Source of the DNA: Curtobacterium sp. 9128 | GTDB lineage: Bacteria; Actinomycetota; Actinomycetes; Actinomycetales; Microbacteriaceae | Length of the DNA stretch: 64,000 nt | Assembly: GCF_900086645.1 (NCBI RefSeq) | Contig: NZ_LT576451.1 | Coordinates: forward strand, 2,108,001-2,172,000 | Direction: 5' to 3' | Shown: in pieces, positions 27,561 through 36,574 of the stretch | Layout of the letters: every line of letters starts with the position of its first letter | Numbering within the stretch: position 1 is the first letter of the stretch | Notes under the pieces: model-generated | The model's database searches: none | What the model saw: the letters and a program-made list of their open reading frames with translations, nothing else | What the model was told of the DNA's origin: nothing | Made by a program: the position numbers and the translations under genes

Positions 27561-27566
27561 TAGGAT
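27561..27566 (+). promoter_or_regulatory. Predicted -10 box of hrcA-dnaJ
   Basis: TAGGAT, overlapping the first base of the CIRCE element, so HrcA bound at CIRCE would cover the transcription start. Confidence 0.6.
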
Positions 27567-27592
27567 CAGCACTCGACACGTCCGAGTGCCAG
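27566..27592. promoter_or_regulatory. CIRCE heat-shock operator
   Basis: TCAGCACTC-N9-GAGTGCCAG, two mismatches per arm at most from the consensus TTAGCACTC-N9-GAGTGCTAA. It lies just before hrcA, whose product is known to bind CIRCE, so hrcA and dnaJ are self-repressed and induced by heat or unfolded protein. Confidence 0.9.
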
Positions 27593-27613
27593 CACGAGTG
27601 GAAGGGGTCCGGG

Positions 27614-28636
27614 TTGGTCAGCGAACGCTCCCTTGAGGTCCTCAAGGCCATCGTGCGCGACTACGTCGCCTCGCGCGAGCCCGTCGGGTCCAAGACGATC
27701 GTCGAGCGCCACGCCTTCGGGGTCAGCGCCGCGACGATCCGCAACGACATGGCCCTGCTCGAGGACGAGCAGCTGATCATCGCGCCGCACACCTCCTCCG
27801 GGCGGGTGCCCACCGACAAGGGGTACCGCGTGTTCGTGGACCACCTCGCCGCTGCCCGCCCGCTCTCCAGCGCGCAGCGGCACGCCATCGAGACCTTCCT
27901 CGGCGCGTCCAACGACCTCGACGACGTCCTCGGCCGGACCGTCCGGTTGCTCAGCCAGCTGACGAACCAGGTCGCCCTCGTCCAGTACCCCTCGATGGTG
28001 CGGGCGCGGGTGCAGCACGTCGAGCTCGTCCGGCTGGGGGACTCCCGGCTGATGGTCGTGCTCATCACCGACACCGCCAGGGTCGAGCAGCGCGTCGTCG
28101 AGACCGACGTCACGCTCGACGAATCCGCGCTCGTCGAGCTCCGCACGGTGCTCAACGCGGCGACCGTCGGACTCCTGCTGCACGACGTCCCGACGGCGCT
28201 GCGGGAGATCCCCGCGCAGATCCGGCCGGAGTCGCAGACCCTCGCCGGCGTCGTCGTCGCGACCGTGATCGAGCAGGTCGCGGCGAACCGGCAGGACCGC
28301 CTGGTGATGGCGGGCGCGGCGAACCTCGCGAAGAGCGAACAGGACTTCTCCGGCGGGCTCTTCCCGGTGCTCGAAGCGATCGAGGAACAAGTGACCCTCC
28401 TCCGGTTGTTCGGGGAGATGCAGCTCGACGACGTGTCCGTCACCGCACGGATCGGCGTCGAGAACGCGGAGTACGGCCTCGACGCGACGAGCATCGTCGC
28501 CGGCGGGTACGTCGCCGCAGGTGGTGAGGTCGCCCGACTGGGCGTCCTCGGACCGACCCGCATGGACTACGGCTCCAACATGGCCGCGGTCCGTGCGGTC
28601 GCGCGGTACCTGTCCAGACTGCTCGGAGAGAATTGA
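27614..28636 (+). CDS. hrcA: Heat-inducible transcription repressor HrcA
   Basis: Repressor of the class I heat-shock genes, binding CIRCE with help from GroE. 340 residues with an N-terminal winged helix (SLEVLKAIVRDYVASREPVG then VSAATIRNDMALLE) and an HrcA-specific GAF-like region with an inserted domain. The start is TTG 27614, preceded by GGAAGGGG; the open frame extends further upstream but crosses the operator. CIRCE stands 22 bases before the start, so the gene is autoregulated. dnaJ follows after 126 bases without a separate clear promoter. Confidence 0.95.
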   Translation: MVSERSLEVLKAIVRDYVASREPVGSKTIVERHAFGVSAATIRNDMALLEDEQLIIAPHTSSGRVPTDKGYRVFVDHLAAARPLSSAQRHAIETFLGASNDLDDVLGRTVRLLSQLTNQVALVQYPSMVRARVQHVELVRLGDSRLMVVLITDTARVEQRVVETDVTLDESALVELRTVLNAATVGLLLHDVPTALREIPAQIRPESQTLAGVVVATVIEQVAANRQDRLVMAGAANLAKSEQDFSGGLFPVLEAIEEQVTLLRLFGEMQLDDVSVTARIGVENAEYGLDATSIVAGGYVAAGGEVARLGVLGPTRMDYGSNMAAVRAVARYLSRLLGEN

Positions 28637-28762
28637 CGACCGCCGAAGTGCACACCGACCGTGCCAGCCCGACCGCAGCGGCGACGCGGGCCGACCGCGC
28701 GACGTGACCACGGCCTCCAGGCCGAACCGACCAGACGACCGACGAAACCAACTGAGGGATAC

Positions 28763-29872
28763 GTGGCAGACCACTACGACGTCCTCGGTGTCCCGCGTGA
28801 CGCGGCCGACGCCGACATCAAGAAGGCGTACCGACGCCTCGCGCGCGAGCTCCACCCGGACGTGAACCCGAGCCCGGACGCAGCCGAGCGCTTCAAGGAC
28901 GTGACGCACGCGTACGACGTGCTGAGCGACCCCGAGCAGCGGAGACGGTACGACGCCGGCCCGCAGGCCGACAGCCCGTTCGGCGGTGGGGCCGGCGGCT
29001 TCAGCGACATCTTCGACGCCTTCTTCGGCGGCGGGGGCGGCGGCCGGGGCACCGGTCCGCGCAGCCGTGCCGAACGGGGACAGGACGCCCTGCTCCGCAT
29101 CGACGTCGACCTGGACGAGGTCGTCTTCGGCACGCACAAGGACGTCGAGGTCGACACGGCGGTCCTCTGCGAGACGTGCGGCGGTTCGTGCTGCGCCCCC
29201 GGCACGAGCCCGCGCACCTGCGACATCTGCGGTGGCTCCGGCCACATCCAGCGCCAGGTCCGGTCGCTCCTCGGCAACGTCGTGACGAGCGCACCGTGCG
29301 GCACCTGCCGCGGCCACGGCACCGTCATCCCGAACCCGTGCCCGACCTGTCAGGGCCAGGGCCGCGTCCGCGCCCGTCGCACCATCCCGGTGGACGTCCC
29401 CGCCGGTGTCGACTCCGGTCTGCGCCTGCAGATGCCCGGTCAGGGCGAGGTCGGCCCGGCCGGCGGTCCGTCCGGTGACCTGTACCTCGAGATCCGCGTG
29501 CGCCACCACGACGTCTTCAGCCGTGACGGGGACGACCTCCTCGCCACGCTCGAGGTCTCGATGACCGACGCGGTGCTCGGCACCACGGCGACGATCGACG
29601 GGCTCGACGGTCCGGTCGAGCTCGAGATCCGTCCCGGCGTGCAGAGCGCCGACGTGCTCGTGCTGAAGGACCGCGGCGTCACGAAGCTCCGCGGGAACGG
29701 CCGTGGCGACCTCCGGGTCGGTGTGCAGGTCGTCACCCCGACGAAGCTGTCGCACAAGGAGCGTCAGCTCGTCGAGCAGCTCGCGAAGTCGCACAAGGCG
29801 TCGCCGCCGCAGCTCGCCCGGTTCCAGCAGGGGATGTTCGGCAAGCTCCGCGATCGCTTCTTCAACTTCTGA
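28763..29872 (+). CDS. dnaJ: Chaperone protein DnaJ (type I)
   Basis: Hsp40 co-chaperone that stimulates DnaK. 369 residues from GTG: J domain with HPD (RLARELHPDVNPSPDA), G-rich region (about 75-100, GGGAGGF and GGGGGG), a zinc-finger domain and two substrate-binding beta domains. The four cysteine repeats read CETCGGSC, CDICGGSG, CGTCRGHG and CPTCQGQG; the first has cysteine in place of the usual last glycine. Being next to hrcA and apart from dnaK, this is the actinobacterial DnaJ2. It overlaps rsmE by one base. Confidence 0.96.
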   Translation: MADHYDVLGVPRDAADADIKKAYRRLARELHPDVNPSPDAAERFKDVTHAYDVLSDPEQRRRYDAGPQADSPFGGGAGGFSDIFDAFFGGGGGGRGTGPRSRAERGQDALLRIDVDLDEVVFGTHKDVEVDTAVLCETCGGSCCAPGTSPRTCDICGGSGHIQRQVRSLLGNVVTSAPCGTCRGHGTVIPNPCPTCQGQGRVRARRTIPVDVPAGVDSGLRLQMPGQGEVGPAGGPSGDLYLEIRVRHHDVFSRDGDDLLATLEVSMTDAVLGTTATIDGLDGPVELEIRPGVQSADVLVLKDRGVTKLRGNGRGDLRVGVQVVTPTKLSHKERQLVEQLAKSHKASPPQLARFQQGMFGKLRDRFFNF

Positions 29873-30615
29873 TGGCGTCGCTCTACCTGGTGGAGTCGCT
29901 CGACGGTGTGGCCGTCGGCGGCTCCGTGACGCTCGACGGTGCCGAGGGCCGGCACGCCGTGACGGTGTCGCGGGTGCGGGTCGGCGAGACACTGCGACTC
30001 TCGGACGGCCAGGGCACGGTCGTCGTCGGCGCGGTCTCGTCGCTCGGCCGCGACTCGCTGTCGCTGACGGTGTCGGACGTCCTGGTGTCGTCGCGCCCGG
30101 TGCCGTCGCTCACGCTCGTGCAGGCCCTCGCGAAGGGCGGCCGGGACGAGATGGCGGTGCAGGCGGCGACCGAGGTCGGCGTCGACCACGTCGTGCCGTG
30201 GTCCGCGGCACGCAGTGTCTCCCGGTGGGAGGGCGCGAAGGTCGCGAAGGGCCGTGCACGCTGGCAGGCGATCGCGCACGAAGCGGCGAAGCAGGCGATC
30301 CGGTCGTGGGTGCCGTCGGTGTCCGAGCCGGTGACGACCGCAGCGCTCGCGGCGTCCGCCTCGTCGTCGGCCGGTGTCGTGCTCCTCGTGCTCGACCCGA
30401 CCGCCACCGAACGGCTCGCGACGTGGGAGCCGCCTGCTGACGCCACGTCGATCTCGCTGGTCGTCGGCCCCGAAGGCGGTATCGACGGGTCGGAACTCGA
30501 CCGCTTGTCGGCTGCCGGTGCCGTCCGGGTCCGGCTCGGTGACACCGTGCTCCGGACGTCCACCGCGGGACCCGCGGCGTTGGCGGTGCTGCAGTCGCGG
30601 CTCGGCCGCTGGTAG
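29872..30615 (+). CDS. rsmE: 16S rRNA (uracil(1498)-N(3))-methyltransferase
   Basis: SPOUT-family enzyme that methylates U1498 in helix 44 of 16S rRNA with S-adenosylmethionine. 247 residues: an N-terminal PUA-like part (LDGAEGRHAVTVSRVRVGE) and a C-terminal knotted domain with QALAKGGRDEMAVQAATEVGV, LVVGPEGGIDGSELD and LGDTVLRTSTAGPAAL, the SAM-binding trefoil motifs. ATG overlaps the dnaJ stop (TGATG). The hrcA-dnaJ-rsmE order is conserved. No terminator is obvious before the convergent PH-domain gene. Confidence 0.95.
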   Translation: MASLYLVESLDGVAVGGSVTLDGAEGRHAVTVSRVRVGETLRLSDGQGTVVVGAVSSLGRDSLSLTVSDVLVSSRPVPSLTLVQALAKGGRDEMAVQAATEVGVDHVVPWSAARSVSRWEGAKVAKGRARWQAIAHEAAKQAIRSWVPSVSEPVTTAALAASASSSAGVVLLVLDPTATERLATWEPPADATSISLVVGPEGGIDGSELDRLSAAGAVRVRLGDTVLRTSTAGPAALAVLQSRLGRW

Positions 30616-30643
30616 CGACCGGCCGCCCGCGCGGTGATGATCC

Positions 30644-31072
30644 TCAGACGCGGCGGTCGAGCCAGGCCTGCAGCTCGGCGCGGGCGTCGGCGATCTCGGC
30701 CTCGGACGGATTCGGGGAGAACCGCGACCCGACGAACGCGTTGGCGAGGGTCTCCCGCATGACGCCGTCCGCGCCGCGCCAGTCGATCGACGGGAAGCGG
30801 TCGACGGCGACGATCCGGTCACGCCGGATCCGTGTCGAGAACGCGAAGCCCCGCACCAGGAGTTCGTCCTCCGACAGGTCGACGCCGGTCCGTGCCCATC
30901 GGAAGGCGACGAGCCCGGCGACGACGACCAGCACGGCGCTGACGAGCCAGGCGTCCCGTTGCGCGAGCACCAGCGTGACCGCGAACGCGACCGCGATGGC
31001 CGCGGCGACCTGCAGGATCAGGCGGATTCGACGGGGCATCGGGATCGTCCGGGAAGACTGCGGGTCGGTCAC
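30644..31072 (-). CDS. PH-domain (bPH) small membrane protein
   Basis: A 142-residue protein starting with GTG 31072 on the reverse strand. It has two membrane helices (about residues 19-60: IRLILQVAAAIAVAFAVTLVLA region and WLVSAVLVVVAGLVAF) and then a short bacterial PH-type beta domain (GVDLSEDELLVRGFAFSTRI, later DRIVAVDRFPSIDW) with a C-terminal helix. Such proteins are widespread in Microbacteriaceae; function is unknown. Head-to-head with the HIT gene, with only 18 bases between the two starts, so their promoters must overlap. Confidence 0.8.
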   Translation of the reverse strand: MTDPQSSRTIPMPRRIRLILQVAAAIAVAFAVTLVLAQRDAWLVSAVLVVVAGLVAFRWARTGVDLSEDELLVRGFAFSTRIRRDRIVAVDRFPSIDWRGADGVMRETLANAFVGSRFSPNPSEAEIADARAELQAWLDRRV

Positions 31073-31090
31073 GCGTTCTACGATGGACCA

Positions 31091-31432
31091 ATGAGCAGCG
31101 TGTTCACCAAGATCATCGACCGTGAGATCCCCGCGACCGTCGTCGCCGAGGACGACCGCGTCATCGCGATCGAGGACATCGCCCCGAAGGCGCCCGTCCA
31201 CGTGCTCGTGATCCCCAAGACCGAGGAGTACGCGAACGTGGCCGAGCTCGCCGCAGGGGACCCGGACCTCCTCGCGCACGTGGTCGCCACCGCCCAGCGC
31301 ATCGCCGACGAGCGCGCCGGCGGCCAGTTCCGACTCGTCTTCAACACCGGCGAAGCCGCCGGACAGACCGTGTTCCACGTGCACGCGCACGTACTCGCAG
31401 GCGACCTGCAGGAAGGCAACATTGCCAGCTGA
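31091..31432 (+). CDS. HIT-family nucleotide-binding protein
   Basis: Histidine-triad hydrolase or transferase of Hint type, acting on nucleoside phosphoramidates or similar. 113 residues with the catalytic HVHAH (H96, H98, H100) and the conserved FTKIIDREIPATVV start. A -10 box TACGAT (31079-31084) ends six bases before the ATG, so the mRNA is probably leaderless. It overlaps phoH by eleven bases and begins the phoH-ybeY-CBS protein-era operon. Confidence 0.92.
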   Translation: MSSVFTKIIDREIPATVVAEDDRVIAIEDIAPKAPVHVLVIPKTEEYANVAELAAGDPDLLAHVVATAQRIADERAGGQFRLVFNTGEAAGQTVFHVHAHVLAGDLQEGNIAS

Positions 31433-32552
31433 CGAAACCGCATCCGCCGAGACCGAAGCCGTCTCGGAACTCAGTGTCGACGGCATCGCCATGGTGCAGC
31501 TGCTCGGCCCGCAGGACCGGCTCCTCAAGACCGTGGAACGCCAGTACCCGGGTGTCCGGGTCCTGGTCCGCGGCAACGAGGTGACCCTGACCGGGCCGGA
31601 GCGCGACGTCGCCCGCGCCCGCGCGCTCGTCGACGAACTCGTGGGCATGGTCAAGCGCGGGCAGGACGTCGGGCAGGCCGACATCCCGACCTCGGCCCGC
31701 ATCATCGACGAGCAGCGCAGCCCGTCCGACGTGTTCGGCACGCCGATCGTGTCGAGTCGCGGCAAGTCCGTTCGGCCGAAGACGGACGGCCAGCGTGCCT
31801 ACGTCGACGCCATCGACGAGAACACGATCACGTTCGGCATCGGCCCGGCCGGCACCGGCAAGACGTACCTGGCGATGGCGAAGGCCGTGCAGGCCCTGCA
31901 GCGGCGCGAGGTCACGCGGATCATCCTCACCCGACCCGCGGTCGAAGCCGGCGAGCGGCTCGGGTTCCTCCCCGGCACGTTGACGGACAAGATCGACCCG
32001 TACCTGCGGCCGCTCTACGACGCGCTCAACGAGATGATGGACCCCGAACTCGTCCCGAAGCTGCTCGCGGCCGGCACGGTCGAGGTCGCTCCGCTGGCGT
32101 ACATGCGCGGGCGGACGCTCAACGACTCGTTCGTCGTGCTCGACGAGGCGCAGAACACCACGCCGGAGCAGATGAAGATGTTCCTGACGCGTCTGGGCTT
32201 CGGCTCGAAGATGGTCGTCACCGGCGACATCACCCAGGTGGACCTGCCTGGGAACGTGTCGGGGCTCCGGCTCGTCACGCAGATCCTCTCCGAGGTGCAG
32301 GACATCCACTTCGCCCGGCTCGGCAGTGAGGACGTGGTCCGGCACACGCTCGTCGGCCGCATCGTGGACGCCTACACGGTCTACGACGAGCAGCGGCTCG
32401 CCGAACAGGCCGGGCACCGATCTGGAGGCCGTGGCACGGCCCCGGCAGGGAACCCGGCCGGTGCGAACCGCGCCGAGCGCCGTGGCCGGGTCCCGCAGGA
32501 CCGCCAGACCAGCCCCCACCCCCAGAACGATCCTCGAGGAGGAACCCGGTGA
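31422..32552 (+). CDS. phoH: PhoH family protein (ATPase)
   Basis: Predicted ATP-dependent RNA-related protein, usually linked to YbeY and rRNA handling. 376 residues with an N-terminal KH-like part, Walker A GPAGTGKT at 141-148 and Walker B FVVLDEAQNTTPEQMKMFLTR. The start is TTG 31422, preceded by GGAAGG and overlapping the HIT gene end. The C-terminal 50 residues are polar and probably disordered. The stop overlaps the ybeY GTG (GTGA). PhoH-YbeY-Era are a conserved set around ribosome maturation. Confidence 0.94.
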   Translation: MPADETASAETEAVSELSVDGIAMVQLLGPQDRLLKTVERQYPGVRVLVRGNEVTLTGPERDVARARALVDELVGMVKRGQDVGQADIPTSARIIDEQRSPSDVFGTPIVSSRGKSVRPKTDGQRAYVDAIDENTITFGIGPAGTGKTYLAMAKAVQALQRREVTRIILTRPAVEAGERLGFLPGTLTDKIDPYLRPLYDALNEMMDPELVPKLLAAGTVEVAPLAYMRGRTLNDSFVVLDEAQNTTPEQMKMFLTRLGFGSKMVVTGDITQVDLPGNVSGLRLVTQILSEVQDIHFARLGSEDVVRHTLVGRIVDAYTVYDEQRLAEQAGHRSGGRGTAPAGNPAGANRAERRGRVPQDRQTSPHPQNDPRGGTR

Positions 32553-33010
32553 GCATCGAGCTCAACAACGAGTCCGGTGTGCAGATCGACGACGACGCGG
32601 TCCAGCGTCTCGCGGCCTTCGCGCTCGACGCGCTGCACGTCCACGCCGACGCGGAGCTCGCCATCGTGCTCGTCGACGAGGGGGCGATGGAGCAGCTGCA
32701 CGTCCGGTGGATGGACGAACCGGGCCCGACCGACGTGCTGAGCTTCCCGATGGACGAGCTCCGCCCCGGCACCGAGGACGACCCGACACCCGCCGGACTG
32801 CTCGGCGACATCGTGCTCTGCCCGCAGGTCGCCGAGGCGCAGGCGAAGACCGCCGGGCACTCCACGACCGACGAGCTCCTGCTCCTGACGTGCCACGGGA
32901 TCCTCCACCTGCTCGGCTTCGACCACGCGGAGCCGGAGGAGAAGGCCGAGATGTTCGGGCTGCAGGGGGAGATCCTGACCGCCTTCGCCGCGCAGCGCCG
33001 GGGGCGGTGA
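32549..33010 (+). CDS. ybeY: Endoribonuclease YbeY, rRNA maturation factor
   Basis: Metal-dependent RNase involved in 16S rRNA 3' processing and quality control. 153 residues with the zinc-binding H-x3-H-x5-H in TCHGILHLLGFDHAEPEE and the preceding DVLSFPMDE segment. GTG start in a GTGA overlap with phoH, and the next gene starts inside its stop. Length and motifs are standard. Confidence 0.96.
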   Translation: MSIELNNESGVQIDDDAVQRLAAFALDALHVHADAELAIVLVDEGAMEQLHVRWMDEPGPTDVLSFPMDELRPGTEDDPTPAGLLGDIVLCPQVAEAQAKTAGHSTTDELLLLTCHGILHLLGFDHAEPEEKAEMFGLQGEILTAFAAQRRGR

Positions 33011-34338
33011 CCGCAGTGCTGCTCGTCGCCGTCCTGCTCGCGGTGGCGTTCGTGCTCGTCGTCCTCGGCGGGCTGCTCGCCGCGTCCGACGCCGCGCTCG
33101 GGGTGCTCTCCCGCGCTGATCTCGACGACATCGCCAGGGGCAGCAAGCGTCGTCGTGCCATCGAGGCGATCGGGGACGACGTCGGCGCCCACGTCAACGC
33201 GCTGAACTTCTTCCGGGTGCTCGCCGAGACGGCAGCGGCCGTGCTCGTCACCATCGCGCTGTTCTCGGTCCTCGACACGTGGTGGCTCGCGCTGATCGTC
33301 TCCGCGGCGATCATGACCGCGGTGTCCTTCGTGCTCGTCGGGTCGAGCCCCCGCAGCGTCGGCCGAGCCCACGCGGACCGGCTCATCGGGGTCACCGGTG
33401 GGCTCGTGCACGCGGTGCGCATCGTCCTCGGGCCGCTCGCCGGGCTGCTCGTGCTCATCGGCGACCGTGTCACACCCGGGCGGAACGGCAGCACGTCGAG
33501 CGTGTCGAGTGAGGAGCAGCTCCTGTCGCTCGTGGACGAGGCCACCGAGAGCAACGTGCTCGAGGCGGACGACCGCGAGCTGATCCACTCGGTCTTCGAG
33601 TTCAGCGACACGCTCGTGCGCGAGGTCATGGTGCCGAGGATCGACATGGTCACGGCGGATGCAGCGGACACCGTGTCGACGGTGATGGAGGAGTTCCTCG
33701 CCGCCGGGGTGTCCCGCATGCCCGTGACCGGCCGGGACAGCGACGACGTCCTCGGCGTCGTCTACCTCCGCGACCTCGCGCGCGCCCTGTACGAGAACGA
33801 GAGCGCCGGCGGCCGGGTCGTGACCTCGTTGCTCCGGGCGGCCGAGTTCGTCCCGGAGTCGAAGCACGCCGACGAGACACTGCGGCACATGCAGGCCGCG
33901 AAGAACCACCTGGTCCTCGTGGTCGACGAGTACGGCGGCGTCGCGGGGCTCGTCACGATGGAGGACCTCATCGAGGAGCTCGTCGGTGACATCTCCGACG
34001 AGTACGACCGCACCGTGATCGACCGCGTCGAGGTCTCCGACGGCGTCTGGCGGATCTCCGCGCGGATGCCGATCGACGACCTCGGCGACCTGTTCGGTGT
34101 CGACCTCGACGACGACGACGTCGACACCGCCGGCGGCCTGCTCACCAAGGAACTCGGTCACCTGGCGACCGCCGGCGAGTCCGTGACCGTGTCCGGCGTC
34201 GTGCTGACGGCGGACCGCGTCGAGGGCAAGCGCCGCCACCTCATCTCCGTGCTCGCCGAACGCACCGACGCCCTCGCCGGCGCGGAGCAGGCGTTCGACG
34301 GCACCGCACCCACCACGACGGGATCCACCTCAGCATGA
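33007..34338 (+). CDS. CNNM/CorC-type membrane protein with CBS pair (hemolysin-family)
   Basis: A 443-residue membrane protein of the HlyC/CorC family, linked to magnesium or cobalt handling, not to a true hemolysin. The N-terminal CNNM part has about three to four helices (residues 1-150), followed by two CBS domains (MVPRIDMVTADAADTVSTVM and LVVDEYGGVAGLVTMEDLIEELVGDI) and a C-terminal CorC/HlyC domain (WRISARMPIDDLGDLFGVD). It starts with GTG 33007 in a GTGA overlap with ybeY and ends in ATGA overlap with era. The YbeY-CorC-Era order is conserved in actinobacteria. Confidence 0.92.
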   Translation: MTAVLLVAVLLAVAFVLVVLGGLLAASDAALGVLSRADLDDIARGSKRRRAIEAIGDDVGAHVNALNFFRVLAETAAAVLVTIALFSVLDTWWLALIVSAAIMTAVSFVLVGSSPRSVGRAHADRLIGVTGGLVHAVRIVLGPLAGLLVLIGDRVTPGRNGSTSSVSSEEQLLSLVDEATESNVLEADDRELIHSVFEFSDTLVREVMVPRIDMVTADAADTVSTVMEEFLAAGVSRMPVTGRDSDDVLGVVYLRDLARALYENESAGGRVVTSLLRAAEFVPESKHADETLRHMQAAKNHLVLVVDEYGGVAGLVTMEDLIEELVGDISDEYDRTVIDRVEVSDGVWRISARMPIDDLGDLFGVDLDDDDVDTAGGLLTKELGHLATAGESVTVSGVVLTADRVEGKRRHLISVLAERTDALAGAEQAFDGTAPTTTGSTSA

Positions 34339-35258
34339 GCGACACCGACAGCACCCCCACCTTCCGAGCCGGCTTCGTCTCGTTCGTCGGACGACCGAAC
34401 GTCGGCAAGTCGACGCTGACCAACGCGCTCGTCGGGCAGAAGGTCGCGATCACGTCGTCCAAGCCCCAGACGACCCGCCGGGCGATCCGCGGCATCGTCC
34501 ACCGACCCGACGGGCAGGTCATCATCGTCGACACACCGGGTGTGCACCGGCCCCGGACGCTGCTCGGCGAACGACTGAACGACCTGGTGCAGTCCACGCT
34601 CGCCGACGTCGACGTCATCGGGTTCTGCGTGCCGGCGAACGAGCCGATCGGGCCCGGCGACAAGTTCATCAACGAGACGCTCGACCACTTCCCCCGCGCG
34701 AAGAAGATCGCGATCGTGACGAAGGTCGATCGTGCGGGCAAGGAGAAGATCGCCGAGCAGCTCATCGCGGTCTCGCAGCTCCGCGAGTGGGACGCGATCG
34801 TCCCGACGTCGGGGACCGAGGGCACCCAGCTGGAGGCCCTGCTCGGCGAGATCACCAAGCTGCTGCCCGAGTCGCCGGCGCTCTACGACGCCGAGGCCGT
34901 CACCGAGGAGACGAGCGAGGACCGCATCGCGGAGCTCATCCGCGAGGCCGCGCTCGAGGGCGTCCGCGACGAGCTCCCGCACTCGCTCGCGGTGTTGATC
35001 GAGGACATGGTCGAGCCGGACCCCGACGACGACCCGAACGGACCGCTGCGCATCTTCGCGAACCTGTTCGTCGAGCGCGACAGCCAGAAGTCGATCGTGA
35101 TCGGGCACAAGGGCGAACGGCTGAAGGACGTCGGTTCCCGGGCACGTGCCGAGATCGAGTCGCTGCTCGGCGGACGGCACGTCTACCTGAACATCCGCGT
35201 GAAGGTCGCGAAGGAATGGCAGCGCGACCCGAAGCAGCTCGGCCGACTCGGGTTCTGA
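34335..35258 (+). CDS. era: GTPase Era
   Basis: Ribosome-assembly GTPase that binds the 3' end of 16S rRNA. 307 residues with G1 GRPNVGKST (19-27), G2 region PQTTRRAIRG, G3 DTPGVHRP, G4 TKVDR and a C-terminal KH domain (GPLRIFANLFVERDSQKSIVIGHKGERLKDVG). The ATG overlaps the previous stop in ATGA. It closes the HIT-phoH-ybeY-CBS-era operon. The histidine kinase that follows has its own -10 box. Confidence 0.97.
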   Translation: MSDTDSTPTFRAGFVSFVGRPNVGKSTLTNALVGQKVAITSSKPQTTRRAIRGIVHRPDGQVIIVDTPGVHRPRTLLGERLNDLVQSTLADVDVIGFCVPANEPIGPGDKFINETLDHFPRAKKIAIVTKVDRAGKEKIAEQLIAVSQLREWDAIVPTSGTEGTQLEALLGEITKLLPESPALYDAEAVTEETSEDRIAELIREAALEGVRDELPHSLAVLIEDMVEPDPDDDPNGPLRIFANLFVERDSQKSIVIGHKGERLKDVGSRARAEIESLLGGRHVYLNIRVKVAKEWQRDPKQLGRLGF

Positions 35259-35314
35259 CGCGGGTCATTCCGTGGATTGACGCGCACGAGGGCGCGCAGC
35301 CGTAGCGTGGACGG

Positions 35315-36574
35315 GTGTTCCGTCCCATGCTGCGCGCCCAGATCGTCGTCGACCTCGTGGTCGCCGGCGTCCTCGGCGTGCTCGTCGCGGTCACGTCGAC
35401 TCGGGGGATCGACGGACCGCTCGCCTACCTGACCGTTCTCGGCCTGACGGTGGCGCTCGCGCTCAGGCGGCTCTCGCCGGGCCTCGCGCTGACCGTCGCG
35501 TGGGTCACAGCGGTCTTCCAGATGGTGACGGGGCAGAACCCGGACGGTGCCGACGCGTTCATCGCCGCGATCGTCTACACGACGAGCGCGTACGGCAGCC
35601 GACGCGTCCGCTTGGCGGGACTCGTCTCGGCAATCGGCGGCGCGGTCACGGCCGCCGTGTACGTCGGCGCGAAGGACTACGCCCAACGACTGACCATCGA
35701 CACCGCGACGACACCGGCGCGCGAGTCGATGCAGGTCACGATCGCGTACTTCGTGGTCATCCTCGCGCTGCTCCTGCTGCCGTGGCTCGCCGGCGTCGTC
35801 GTGCGGACCCGTCGAGCCGCGCGGATGAGTCGTGAGGCCCTGCTCCTCGCCGAACGCGACGCGGCCCGCGCGGACCGTGCGGTCGCCGTCGAGCAGGAGC
35901 GGGTGCGGATCGCACGCGACATGCACGACATCGTGGCGCACTCCCTCGCAGTCGTCATCGCGCAGGCGGACGGTGCCCGGTACGCACTGAAGGCCGATCC
36001 AGCCGTCGCCGACCAGGCACTCAGCACGATCTCCGGGACCGCCAGGCGGGCACTCGGCGACGTCCGTGAGCTGCTCGGCGCCCTCCGGCACGAGCAGGGC
36101 ACCGCGCCGACCCCGGACATCGACGACATCGAGCTCCTCGTGACGGAGATGCGTGCCGTCGGCCTCGACGTCCGGGTCGAACGCAACGGTGACGCCACCA
36201 CGCTGCCGACCACTACCCAGCTCGCCGTCTACCGCATCGTCCAGGAGAGCCTGACGAACGCGTACAAGCACGGCGAGCACGGCACCCCGGTGCACGCCAC
36301 CCTGACGTACCGCCCGGACACCGTCGAGATCGACGTGATCAACCGCCGCGCTGACCACGGGCACGCGGGACCGGGGACCGGGCACGGGCTCGTCGGCATG
36401 CGGGAGCGTGCCACGATGTCCGGGGGCAGCATGACCGCTGGACCCCGCGGCGACGACTTCGCCGTCGCGGTCCGGATGCCGGCGCACCCCGCGAGCGGGC
36501 AGATGCCGCGGGGGCTCGTCACGACGAGGCAGCCGACGGACCACACCACCGACCAGGAGCACACAGGACGATGA
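35315..36574 (+). CDS. Sensor histidine kinase (NarL-partner type)
   Basis: Membrane histidine kinase, 419 residues. The N-terminal sensor consists of about four to five membrane helices with little extracytoplasmic sequence (residues 1-170), then a HisKA_3 domain with the phosphorylated histidine H204 in RIARDMHDIVAHSL and an HATPase_c domain (ESLTNAYKHGEHG, GHGLVGMRERA). A -10 box TAGCGT (35303-35308) ends six bases before the GTG. Coupled to the response regulator by ATGA overlap, with an FtsX-type ABC exporter downstream. The sensor without a large external loop suggests it may sense membrane stress or a partner protein. Confidence 0.92.
   Translation: MFRPMLRAQIVVDLVVAGVLGVLVAVTSTRGIDGPLAYLTVLGLTVALALRRLSPGLALTVAWVTAVFQMVTGQNPDGADAFIAAIVYTTSAYGSRRVRLAGLVSAIGGAVTAAVYVGAKDYAQRLTIDTATTPARESMQVTIAYFVVILALLLLPWLAGVVVRTRRAARMSREALLLAERDAARADRAVAVEQERVRIARDMHDIVAHSLAVVIAQADGARYALKADPAVADQALSTISGTARRALGDVRELLGALRHEQGTAPTPDIDDIELLVTEMRAVGLDVRVERNGDATTLPTTTQLAVYRIVQESLTNAYKHGEHGTPVHATLTYRPDTVEIDVINRRADHGHAGPGTGHGLVGMRERATMSGGSMTAGPRGDDFAVAVRMPAHPASGQMPRGLVTTRQPTDHTTDQEHTGR

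Noticed and set aside
28633-28707. 24-codon ORF overlapping the hrcA stop
   Set aside because: Starts with TTG in an overlap but the Thr/Ala/Arg-rich product has no structure, and the gap is probably just the hrcA-dnaJ spacer.
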